From NCBI GenBank assembly GCA_963784995.1, contig CAWATZ010000004.1, positions 248,001-312,000 of the forward strand: a stretch of DNA of 64,000 nt, in the 5' to 3' direction. Shown piece after piece: positions 55,501 through 60,029 of this stretch. Both the position numbers and the translations under genes were made by a program. Numbering within the stretch: position 1 is the stretch's first letter; the number at the start of each line of letters is the position of its first letter. The notes beneath the pieces were generated by a model. The model saw nothing but the letters and a program-made list of their open reading frames with translations. It ran no database searches and was not told where the DNA came from. This stretch comes from CAWATZ01 sp963784995. GTDB lineage: Bacteria; Planctomycetota; Planctomycetia; Gemmatales; Gemmataceae.

Positions 55501-57469
55501 CGGCCGCCGTGTTGCCGGTCATGTTGTCGATGTGGACCGTCTCGCCCACCGCCAGGCCCGCGACGCTGGCCACGGTGATGGTGATGGGCACGCCGTTGCC
55601 GGTGGCGCCCGCGACCCAGGTGGCGTTGGGACTGGCCGTGAAGGCCCCGTTGCCGGTGGTGCCCACCAGCTGGAAGGTGGTGGCCGTCAGGTTGGCGATG
55701 GTGAAGCTGCCGTTGGCCGCCGTGTTGCCGTTGACGTTGCTGATCGTCACCGTCTCGCCGTTGATCAAGCCAGCGGTGCTGGGAGTGGTGATGGTGATTG
55801 GGGAGACATTTTTCCCACTGGTGGTGGTGATGGTGCCGGTGGCGCCGATGGTGCCCTGGATGATGGACTCGGGGGTGTTGGTGATGCCGTTGAGGCCGCC
55901 GATGGTCAGCGAGGGGTTGCTGGTTTCCGGGACGTTGGCGGCGCCGAAGACGCCGACCTTGGGATTGTTGCTGTTGAGGACGATGTTGCCGGCCCAGGTG
56001 TTGTTACCTGAGATGTTGTCCAGCGGCGAGAGGTCCGGACCCAGGTTGGCCGGGAAGCCGGCTCCAGGAGCATTCAGGACGAGCAACTGGTTGGAGAGGG
56101 TGATGCCGGTGGAGAAGGAGCCGGGAGGAGTGCCATCCAGTTCCAGCGTGCCGGTTTCCGTGAAGATGCTGTTGACAATCGTTTCGGTCTTGGTCGAGTT
56201 GTCGGCGTTGCTGGGGCTGTTGCCGATGGGTGCATGGCCCAGGCCCCACTGGTTCTGGACGTCCAGGATGCCGTTGTTGATCGTGGTCGTGGCGCGGTAG
56301 GTGTTGGCAGCGCTGAAGATGATCTCGCCGGTGCCCTCCTTGGTGACGCCGAAGCCGCTGCCGGTATCGCTGATCACGCCGGCAATGGTGAAGGTGCCCT
56401 GGCCCTGGCCGTTGGCGGAGTTGCCGAAAAAGGAGGTGGCACCGAAGGTGGTGTTGCCATTCATGACGATCTGGCCGCCCCAGGTGGCGTTGTTATTGGT
56501 AGCCAGGTGAGTACTGGTATCGACGTTGGTGTAATACAGCGCTCCCTGGTTGGTGCCGCCCGAGCCGTTGATCAGCAGGCCTTGCTTGATCGGCGTGGCG
56601 TTGGTCATGGTGCCGGCGCTGTTGTCCACCTGGAGCGTGGCGCTGGAGGTGGCTCCGGACACCGTGACCACGTTGCCGGTGGCGACGCCGGCGGCGCTGA
56701 TGCTGCCAACCCCGTCGCCCAGGGCGTTGGCATTGGTGATCGACAGCGTGCCCGAGTTGACCGTGATCGGACCCTGCAAGCCGTTGCTGGGGTTGACGCC
56801 GCCGCTGTTGTCGGCGCTGAGGACCAGCGTGCCGCTGCTGCCGCCGGTGCTGGTGTTGTAGATCAGGTTGGTTTTGCTGCCGCCGATCAGATGGCCCGCG
56901 ATCGTCAGGCTGGAGGCGGTGTTGACAATGAACGTGTCCTGGGTCGCGGAAGAAGAGGCGGCCCCACCCAGGGTGAGGGTCATCGAGGCGGAGATGGTTT
57001 CGCCCAGGGCGCTGACGGTGAGCGTGCCGCCGCCGGTCGATTTGTTCCCCAGCGTCAGTCCGTCGGGACCGCCCAGGGTGTAGCCGGCCGCGGAGATCTG
57101 GATCGCCAGGGGATTGAGGTTGGGGATGTTGTCGCTGGTGATGCGATTGCCCACCGCCGCCGCGCTGCCGAAGACGTACGTGTCCGTGGCCGCCGAGAAG
57201 ACCGAGGGCGCCGCGTTGCCCTGCCAGTTCCCCGGCGTACTCCATAACCCGGTCCCCGCAGCGCCGCTCCAGGTGTAGGTGGTCGGCGTCACCCGGCTCT
57301 CCAGTTCCTCCAGGCGCGGCAGGTAGCGGACCGTGCGGTACGTCCCCTGGCGGGGCGCAACCAACGATTTCAACCAGCGCCCCCAGGAGAAGGGCGGTAC
57401 GGGGAGAGGGGTCTCGGTCCTGGACGAAAACAGCGACTTCAGCCAGCGACGCCAGGAAAAACTCTTCAT
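37586..57469 (-). CDS. Giant repeat-rich surface protein, ~6,627 residues (autotransporter-type beta-helix repeats, beta-propeller, Ig-like array)
   Basis: One uninterrupted frame of 19.9 kb from ATG 57469. The N-terminus has a duplicated basic segment (SWRRWLKSLF ... SWGRWLKSLV) and the export-associated LEELESRVTP. From ~65 to ~2150 and ~3470 to ~5420 it is built from autotransporter-type strand repeats (LTKVGNGLLVLTTDNTYTGA; at least eight, each ending GVLxVxNxxALG), with two other module types between them: ~70-residue FCCH-like units (ITITTPSTAGLTNGATVTI ... TATTFQLVGSTGNG, about 15) and ~80-residue units (FNGQTT ... AxxVQNALEALSSIGAGNV ... YTVTFTG). Residues ~2160-3465 are a BNR/sortilin-type propeller (INSVAIDPSDPNTIYIATAG, WRTTNGGQTWQ). 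The last ~1,200 residues are about 11 Ig-like domains (FGTAVTLTATVSAPG). It ends SPHGAINIG. Probably an adhesin or matrix protein; Thr/Gly/Asn-rich, almost free of Cys. Confidence 0.9.
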   Translation of the reverse strand: MKSFSWRRWLKSLFSSRTETPLPVPPFSWGRWLKSLVAPRQGTYRTVRYLPRLEELESRVTPTTYTWSGAAGTGLWSTPGNWQGNAAPSVFSAATDTYVFGSAAAVGNRITSDNIPNLNPLAIQISAAGYTLGGPDGLTLGNKSTGGGTLTVSALGETISASMTLTLGGAASSSATQDTFIVNTASSLTIAGHLIGGSKTNLIYNTSTGGSSGTLVLSADNSGGVNPSNGLQGPITVNSGTLSITNANALGDGVGSISAAGVATGNVVTVSGATSSATLQVDNSAGTMTNATPIKQGLLINGSGGTNQGALYYTNVDTSTHLATNNNATWGGQIVMNGNTTFGATSFFGNSANGQGQGTFTIAGVISDTGSGFGVTKEGTGEIIFSAANTYRATTTINNGILDVQNQWGLGHAPIGNSPSNADNSTKTETIVNSIFTETGTLELDGTPPGSFSTGITLSNQLLVLNAPGAGFPANLGPDLSPLDNISGNNTWAGNIVLNSNNPKVGVFGAANVPETSNPSLTIGGLNGITNTPESIIQGTIGATGTITTTSGKNVSPITITTPSTAGLINGETVTISNVNGNTAANGSFTIANLTATTFQLVGTTGNGAFTASPNATWVAGATGNGVPITITVASVAGLAVGETVHIDNMTGNTAADGAAWQITAVNTAASTFTINQVGNGAYTGGGLYRVGPLSGTSTLTKVGNGLLVLTTDNTYTGATTVSAGVLEVESSGALGLGASGTTVSAGATLELADDFRVQHNLTPTNQLEVLNDLTLNGTGWSTAVGGPTLGALYSHDGINTWTGKIHLGAGPVGIGVDPPSTETGSPYTSDITSTGTVLDDSLTITAGGLNGVTNGLTKLGTGQLILPTANPFTADTTITAGTVTIENSNSLGNFGNISLGNQPTTTVDAGASLQLLPLSADPTDEVQTLTFNNVTGGSFGINFNGGSTFVQGIQYNANPAVLANNIQTAINGIAGFGATGTITGAADLVAGVGPIVISTPSTAGLQNGDTVTITGVNGNTAADGTFTIAGLVANTSFELLNLNGTNTVSSAAFMPSPNATWSSGVTVTPGSSSNVFTITFNGAKLSNTYFVPVAAAGNLTGVSPSITTNVITAGSAGDMTLVNQFVLSGNGVTLPGYPLLSQEGALMNLAGSNTLINTVTLNGQVGIGVEQIYNTNPASVNYSATGNVASQLTLAGPQANGAAVGGINKLGSQRLIIQGPGTYTGPVDVQQGVILDQNDTGLGLGGAATSITTVEAGAALELASTTTTETGGLQRGINVQGEALVLNGTGNPTFGDSAPLNVLGATINPIPTSNVFNLTAGPFNDPTIVTDDTWGGNVTLNTALTLTFTSNQQLVSVPSGGTFSLNYNGQPTATLGATGTVATTSGTGTAPITITTPSTTGLTNGATVTIRGVNGNTAANGIFTIANLTATTFQLVGSTGNGNFTASPNATWTYDVPASGGVGATASVQNALAALPNVGAGNVLVTGNPGGPYTVTFTGTLAGQVAQSLTGTASAGLVVVSGGAGGMIQPTLTASTLSANIVTTVAGVSTTSGFAAQNALQAITFNGVPAGGAFTLTYVNPATNLLVTTGAINFSSNPSVLAANIQAALLAPNLGASGTVTATTGTAGSPITLTTSTTTGLANGATVVVSGVTGDPNANGVWTIANVTATTFQLVGSSSNGVNLSGGSWTYNPITSAANLVVTPVASGSISLPAQGGSGTITNTSGIGSSPITITTDNTDGLSNGDIVTVSGVLGDTAADGDWIVTGLTPTSFQLAGSTANANYTGGGIWAYDPGTTRLTLSGTVSDTGTVEYPGGLDLTTIGGGELTLSGSNTYLGTTVLSSGVITVANDQALGNIGNSGEQTLALFNPVAGTTTFTLSSNVQQTVAIPVTSTFTLSYDGQSTPAAGQPGALMAGASALTVQNALQALSTIGAGNVTVASLSPSTYLVTFTGTLASSNVMALSGTASSGGTVTVTPASTGSLLYTGRATDAAALQNALNSSSVFGASGAVSSTSATGSPLVISTANTAGLANGDTVTISGVLGDSNANGTFKISNLTATSFQLVGVLSNGTGSGGTWTYAPITVVQDGSGVFDLYFGGSLTGTTPVLLPTVTSADGASAVVGPGGGTIVANGASLELQGNITVSGETLVAQGSGSPVTPTVPQQWVAVGPAPIQDGQTAIPSPTAGRINSVAIDPSDPNTIYIATAGAGAWRTTNGGQTWQQIFGAIPNVWQITVNQTSGSYTLTFQGQTTIPIAWNATAATVQADLDALSTIGGVGAFVTVTQSSNAYTVTFGGSLTSLYVAPTDLTSSTANVIAAQVETGWVTVDTVQTLTLKGFGGFGPPQTFTLSFGGQTTGNLANNVPANGGVGATASVQNALEALSSIGAGNVSVSGNPGGPYTVTFIGALANTPEPQLTWANTTTPAPMNPGTISVNTAQSGGIFQTALFTGAIAVDPLNWATIYLGTGDTSNSSDSYYGTGIYVSHNQGTTWQVLTDNVTSPGNPINPFYGKGISQILPEAGPGGTVLFIADGDGGSGKNEEQTFNTNGFNQDTTPSGLSYNPNPGGGYPNENPTTYEFSFTLNGVTGTTPVLDWQGAATGNISSVSGPGVSPIVITTNSTAGLVTGDTVSVAGVTAPFGQTNNANGTFTITVIDGTHFSLNGTSGNFAETNSGQWAVADDADALQIQNAINNLLALTFATGSVTVTPAPPSAGGFGHHHGFGGFNNNYSFLVEFNGALAQTNLQGDLQLVIPPSPVNPFPFMPPQPTQTLRETVQGGPLTVVNGAQGDPGVWRYMGGVYTDITDVVSNNRGSVVSGNANDLIYDPAAPGMPSFPNTPGPDDNYQLSFPQTNATWTSLAMLGGNLFAALGTGTGSPNNAVYWTPNPFGTLGGGGGNQGWYVGDPIDGVTFMNTPDEESAAEFPNGVSVPGQDNGNIKLTTGNGGTLFASTANGFGDLNGIYQVSINGPTGSYADWAAIPSPPFTNGEEYLQGSGNGQKGGLYDNAIYYNPPFGLYVAGEVAYNSIFNYSPIAGEVWNYKGGVWTDITVDANGNSPGPDIHAIAQGPGPNDYVYFVGDGGIWALNELTNDWTDVNGNLAITQINSVAINPNNPNVILAGTQMNGIIETTGNGTWSNVTNQTSITTGTSAGALEGGAVAFDPQNGNIAYAVGYTAPSFFGDATLYKSTQGGAAGTWTAILTQATDATLADQSPIDESIFPFAIDSVNPNRLVVGGEFSILSPQPSVLLQSLNGGASWTDIGTNLNSITFPGGIKLSNEQTTAIALATYQGTFENDPADGSVADMGANAYDPNTIYVTDGTNIAVTQDGGTTWSDISTNTGLNQLGSINQLVVDPRNSYTVYAIRAAFGGGQVWESTNAGQTWTDISNNLPNTPAWSLQLDPRTGNTYVGTDEGVYSSTNGGASWSQFGAGMPTVQVKALALNLNTNTLVAGAYGGGVYQLTLDSTPGTQQSLTFNNPTAGSTTFTVSLTINGTTYKTSSISYVGPSIDGTVNEAPGSNDAYDIQSAINTLLTTNNIPGSVSVSTTNQLTDTSFSISYFGSLAGTTPVTAVSSNDGSLERPQTVPSGGLIATSGQSTWAGPIELAGPTTISTLGVQSIHNGVFTTQFTISGTISDLPGTGAGNSNTLTKFGKGNLELDAVNTYAGLTDVQQGVLIVNNPLALSGLSTTVESGAVLELQSNLFNEPITLFGDGIAINGHNVGALFSVLSSATYTGTITLGSNATIGVQAGSTLAIDNGGSITDDGNGYDLVLEQGGTLVLGDANSYGGKSTFTIPVDTTTPNTFAGGTVVSQGVLIVQNGNALNSFNPATTPTTTTVLDGGQLLLENVNNTQQLLTLAGALGGTTQLNLGFNGVQDANPITYTGTGATDANSIQSFLDSLNIQVLSLTAAIAGSTAFNLTFNGSTTTTPIVYTGVMATDATNIQNALDSLPSISSVPGASVKVTANSTDTGFLISLEGPLATTVLPITAAVTSSDGARANVSAPNNTLAPNPITVTANASDTVFTINFGGILAQLPLPFMTASVPATQPGTVTVTGAIIVPQTESLRISGAGNGNTGVLDSFTGTNTWNGSVTLAQDTQFPLTATTPTPASNVVVGVFATNPTDSLTINGVISQAAGTTLGLSFNPLQQSNPGELILNPTGGKNTFSGSTLVYAGDLRIQQSGALGNPAGNQGTVVQSGATLQLDGSNSPLNVTNEALTLNGAGFNGSGALENVVDNGATANVWGSSITLASNSVIGVDGSSDLNVNGQVQDPNPVLVPIASSLSKVGPGTLAFTSANSYLGGTYVNQGILSVQNASGLGGVANEMQAITVNGSATGQFQLFFEGASTPAPGTAGALTVGDPNLALDMQKALNALSTIGLSGFVASTAGAVQITAQGILVTTTAPTGLTTGETVTFNGVTGTLVTNGELVNGTTYTVTVQSPTSFYLNGTVTTGTDTGSGGTWNSGVTVSQSSNLFTITFGGGLVANSTQPLITGLSGSVQSLSAAGGVITVTTASPTGLSTGSVVTLLGVTGALGGLVNNNTYTITVLSPTSFFLNGTSAFGGGSGGSWSTSNTQVIQDGAHGTVVNPTTVQTVTVTGTTGTVNLQFNGVGAGFATSVTLGGTVSQANGNGTGPIVITTPSTGTLSTGDVVTISGETAFPAANGTYAVTVIDGTHFSLNGTSSSGNGATAGATWTITNVAQDMQTALGALPAITLNGSITQAVANNGPVTITTSGPTGLVNGATVTISGTGFADGTYTITVVSPTSFTLNNTNTTGAFTANPPFVPDGTWTGTSGSVQVSQGTGSNSNVYTIDFGGGFGQSSTILALLSATGANGATATTAYATSALQVAGGVNVATEPLTLIGTGVNLNGALENVSGTNTWAQPITLVSSAALGNAGTIGADAGSTLTIAAPVGDNGAGIGLTKLGSGTVTESGTYSNTYGGLTSVNGGTLQLGVTGTAIPGNLTIGTNTGALGSDVVKDLASNQVPSPTATVTINGDGVFNLNGKSETVQALTMGGGQVNDPAGSTLTVTGSLTGAASPVVNLTGTIASAVGSGTTPVVVTATGNVGLTTGDNVKLTNVTGFAAISGFTFTITMLSPTSFALNGTASAGYVGSATTGTWTDVPLITAGSPSQVLGSGTLTLGTATSGTPTITVNGPGALAPAPDMTIAALIVPATAGAGLTKAGGGTLQITNNETYTGTTTITGGTLQVDGLLLGGTGTVTLAGGTLSGQGSVGLITPTPNGTVSPGESSPTTDILTNNVGATMETWSNTTAFNVTGNFPSVGPFSLLVVNGTAAGSGLNLGAGTNGTKLTGSNLYVPLTTKPITIIQTTGSATIQGNFTDTAGKQVTNGQTLLVGGQSFQVNYNPAGPIGLVQASLGKDIIVNSNTADLVTGDTVAIIGNSLIPNGNYVITVQSSGAFTLNGTSSLGLNTSDSSGTGSWTASSVVLTPELDTTTINLTSSTNGTSVFGQDVQFMANLTPEAGTTIPPTDTVTYTLTMSGSATALGTAAGIVITTSSTAGMTNGDSVELTGMTGALASVLNNTAPPFTITLVNGSTTQFLLNGTTGHTGQTASGGTWTDTSFPPITATLHAGTAFDPQAPVGTDAHGHVYGNLTLVPGSYSVAATYNADFGSFAPVTATPVSQQISVNPTSLSVPNIITAVYGQPIVVAPITVAPQTAVTTPPPNAITGNVVFTLNTTPATVDTLSVTAANTAGATFNTVLAVGSVYTVTVAYQGDGNYGATPSPLGVQVSITQATPVVTVSSPVSSASFGQQVTFTATVAPPANSLPGITTPMGSVSFYVGAVQPSDLLGTVLYNSSTPGSYSLNTSSLPLGTNQTITAVYNPTANDNYTTASSTLPGGFTVNTYSTSVMLGSSLPNPNPVGQDPLFPILGQSVTFTATVSPVPSGGTNQVEFFDGTNPLGSGNVNSSGVATYTTTFNTPGVHNITAIYEGNGSTYQASPPSNTVVETLSSATSTSLTASPAGSTIFGTAVTLTATVSAPGTVPPTTGNVTFYLGPISAGNPIAGTVTNPSPGVYQLTTSSLPVGANQQLNAAYSGSTDGTYAPSSTTSALPYTVQAVSTTTSLVLTPSTPNSFVAGQAVTFTATVTSTTSTLSPTTGTVQLYLNGVAFTGAVTPGTWTPTTPGVATVTLTTSALPISTSETITAKYLGSTDTDFAASLAASGGVAVIITKASLSGTLSPASGSSIYGQAITFTDTLTSSTIPAAQVSGTVNFYVNGSTTAAASVMLSGNNVATFTTSTLPAGTTAASVVAKFTPSTGLASLLATGSGIIISNTASQLVGKAAAAITSVNSGTSTNPTAYVGVSAPVSTAVTFTVNVANTSFPGGMPDSPTIITWSTGSGASVLSGSATVHLGVATFTDTFTTGGSHVFTINYGGTSNVNFNAASTQTYTQNVALATTNTLTFTAATQSFTATISPSGAATGSPIVTFLIDSQSLASAQAIPAQNFALSGPTVTFTPSGLMGSHKVQAFYSGNATYAATYSSVLTESFYGTPNAIKTTSGATSLTATAGTAFALPLEVVDSGNNKVGNYSSPVSVTLLSSTGGSEPSGILTGTLTRTFSGGLVTFSLNFSATAVTKTTAFELEIQSGILPPLILTITVSPHGAINIG

Positions 57470-58423
57470 CGTGGTGCCTCGAGACACGTGTTCGTCAGAG
57501 TGACCAGGGGAGGGTGCAATCACCACTTCCGTCTTTTCGATTACAGGGTAGCAACACCAACCAAGGGGCCCAGTTCCGATCGGCAGCAACGAACCGGCTC
57601 GTGACTTCTGCTGGAAGGGCCCGGCCCAGGGCCTTGCCCAGAGAAGTCGTTGCACGACTTGGTGTCACGCGCCAGGATGTAAGAACCAAGAATCCCAGAC
57701 CGACACCCCTAGCGATCTGAAGGCGAACGCCAGCGTCCGGCAAGCTGGGGAAGTTGCTGCTGGCGGTAGCGGCCTTTTCGGCTAACAGGAGTAGAGCGAA
57801 GACTATCCCACCGTTCGACGCAGGGACCGCGGAAGAGGTTCCCAACGGACTTGGCGTTGGGGCCCGCGATCTCAGGCACCGAAATCCTCTCGGCAAATCC
57901 AACCCGGGGAAGACGGCCTGGGCGGTGGTTCATGGGCATGAATCCAGCACGTGGCAATCGCGCGGCTTGCAGCGGCAGGTGCCGGCGGAGAAACGTTTCT
58001 CACCCCGGCACCTGGCAGCAAGCCACTGACCCAATCACAGAATCCCATTTCACAAATCGCTATTGTAGAGTATTGGGGAGTTGCCTTAGTGTATCGCCGT
58101 TGTTGCCTCCGGACAAGGGAAAATCGTAAAATCTGCCGTTTCCGCGGACTTTTCCGCCTGGCCTGGCCAGAACAATCCCTTCTTCCGTTCCTCCTGCTTG
58201 CCCTGAGGGCAACGCTTCGGGTAACTTCTTGCCGGCTCACAAGCCGTCTCCGGTTGCCTGGGCGAGGTCGGGGTTGAACGCCGCATTGCTCCTAGTTACT
58301 GACTTGTGAAACGCCGTGACTTGTGACCGGCCCCAGGCGACACTTTGGCAGTGTTGTCGGTGCGCTTGACGGGGCAGGTCGGTCGGGTAAGGTGAGTGGA
58401 GCGGATCGGGGTGGTTTTTTCTC
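57470..58423. other. 954-base divergent intergenic region
   Basis: Separates the giant gene (-) from the TPR-methyltransferase (+), so it must hold both promoters. Short open frames exist on both strands, but none shows a domain, a plausible start signal or codon pattern like the neighbours. GAGG at about 57478-57481 (complement) is the likely ribosome binding site of the giant gene. No long repeat was seen. Confidence 0.5.
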
Positions 58424-59947
58424 ATGGGTCAGCAAGAGCGAGCAGCAACGATGACGACTCCCGCGGACATGCTGCGGTTGGCCTGGCAACACCAGCAAGC
58501 CGGCAACCGGGCCCAGGCCGAGACGCTGTACCGCCAGGTGTTGCGGGACGAGCCGGGCTCCGCCAACGCGCTGTACCTGCTGGGCCGGCTCTGCCAGGAC
58601 CAGGGCCGGCGGGAGGAAAGCCTGGCCCTGTTGCAGCAATGCGTGCAGCTGCAGCCGAACAGCCCGGATGTCCACAACAGCCTGGGAGTGACCCTGGCCA
58701 GCCTGGGCCGGCTGGACGAAGCGCTGGCGGCCACCCGCGAAGCCCTCCGTCTCAAGCCCGATTGTGTCGAGGCCTGGCAGAACCTGGGGTTCCTGCAGGC
58801 CGCCCAGGGGGCCCTGGACCCGGCCGGGGACGCCTATCGCCAGGCCCTGGCCTTGCAGCCGCGCTACGCCGAGGCCTGGAACGGCCTGGGCATCGTCTGT
58901 TGCCAGCAGCAGCGGCTCGACGAGGCGGTGCAGTGCTTGCAGCAGGCCCTGGCGCTGGGTCATCCGCAGGCGCTGAACAACCTGGGCAACGCGTTTCTCT
59001 ACCAGGAGAAGCTGGACCAGGCCGCGGACTGCTATCGCCGGGCGCTGCAGCAGCGGCCCAGCGACGCCGACGCGTACAACAACCTGGCCGTGCTCCTCAC
59101 CCGCCGCCACCAGTGGGACGAGGCGATCGCCTGTTCCCGCCAAAGTCTGGCGCTCAGCCCCAACAAACCCAAGGCCCTCCGCAACCTGGCCAATGCCTTG
59201 TATTACCGGGGGAACAACGCCGAGGCACTGGACTGCTTCCGGCGTTTGCTGGCGCTCTGCCCGGACGATGCGGAAAGCCGGGTCCTGGTCGAGGCGCTGA
59301 GCGGCGCCTCCCAGCTCTCACGGGTGCCGGCCGACTTCCTGGTGTCGCGCTACGATGGGCTGGCCCCCCGCTTTGATCGGGACCTGGTCGCCCGGCTCGG
59401 CTATCGCAGTCCGGAGTTGCTGTACGAGGCCCTGAGCCCGGCCCCGCCGCCGCGGAGCCTGGACGTTCTTGACCTGGGGTGTGGCACCGGCCTGTGCGGC
59501 CTGCGCTTCCGGGAGTGGGCGCGCACCTTGACCGGGGTCGATCAATCCTCCCAGATGCTGGCCCAGGCCCGGGAACGGGGCGTTTACGACGATCTGATCC
59601 TGGGCGACCTGCTGCTGCCGCTGCAGCAGGACCAGGCCCGCTTTGATCTGATCGTGGCCTCGGACGTGCTGCTGTACCTGGGCGACCTGGAGCCGGTGTT
59701 CGCGGGCGTCGCCCGGGTCCTCCGGCCGGGTGGTCGGTTCGCCTTCACTGTGGACGTCCTTGAAGGGGCGGCCGAGTATCGCTTGCTGCCTCCCGTTCAC
59801 TACGCCCATTCCCGGGCCTACCTCCAGGACCTGGCGGCCAGGACCGGCTTGCGCCAGCTCCGCGTCGATCCCGTGGTCTTTCCCCGGGAAGGCGGCCAGG
59901 CGGACGGGCTCGTGGTGGTCCTCTCCCGTGACGGCACTTCCTCTTGA
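58424..59947 (+). CDS. TPR protein fused to class I SAM-dependent methyltransferase
   Basis: 507 residues from ATG 58424, or 498 from ATG 58451; neither has a strong ribosome binding site. Residues ~15-290 are about eight TPR units (AETLYRQVLRDEPGSANALY; AWNGLGIVCCQQQRLDEAV; AYNNLAVLLTRRHQWDEAIA). From ~310 a methyltransferase follows: YDGLAPRFDRDLVARLGYRS, SAM motif I VLDLGCGTGLCG (~347-358), acidic loop GVDQSSQM, FDLIVASDVLLYLGDL and VLRPGGRFAFTVD. Similar TPR-methyltransferases of planctomycetes and proteobacteria are linked to modification of secreted or glycan-bearing proteins, but the substrate is unknown. It lies between two large surface-protein genes on the opposite strand, so action on surface proteins is a reasonable guess only. 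Confidence 0.85.
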   Translation: MGQQERAATMTTPADMLRLAWQHQQAGNRAQAETLYRQVLRDEPGSANALYLLGRLCQDQGRREESLALLQQCVQLQPNSPDVHNSLGVTLASLGRLDEALAATREALRLKPDCVEAWQNLGFLQAAQGALDPAGDAYRQALALQPRYAEAWNGLGIVCCQQQRLDEAVQCLQQALALGHPQALNNLGNAFLYQEKLDQAADCYRRALQQRPSDADAYNNLAVLLTRRHQWDEAIACSRQSLALSPNKPKALRNLANALYYRGNNAEALDCFRRLLALCPDDAESRVLVEALSGASQLSRVPADFLVSRYDGLAPRFDRDLVARLGYRSPELLYEALSPAPPPRSLDVLDLGCGTGLCGLRFREWARTLTGVDQSSQMLAQARERGVYDDLILGDLLLPLQQDQARFDLIVASDVLLYLGDLEPVFAGVARVLRPGGRFAFTVDVLEGAAEYRLLPPVHYAHSRAYLQDLAARTGLRQLRVDPVVFPREGGQADGLVVVLSRDGTSS

Positions 59948-59956
59948 CACACTCTC

Positions 59957-60016
59957 GTTAGCCCGAAGCGCCAGCGAGGGCGAAGGCGAGGACCCTCGCT
60001 GGCGCTTCGGGCTAAC
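59957..60016. terminator. Palindrome with perfect 24-bp arms between converging genes
   Basis: Arms 59957-59980 (GTTAGCCCGAAGCGCCAGCG AGGG) and 59993-60016 pair perfectly around a 12-base loop. It lies 10 bases after the methyltransferase stop and 14 before the converging Ig-protein stop, so it can end transcription both ways. The GTTAGCCCGAAGCG core is a planctomycete-type dispersed repeat. Confidence 0.75.
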
Positions 60017-60029
60017 TCTTCGCCCGGAC

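Noticed and set aside
57495..57902. 135-codon minus-strand frame in the intergenic region before the giant gene
   Set aside because: No ribosome binding site, no domain and uneven composition; the frame is likely chance opening in GC-rich sequence.
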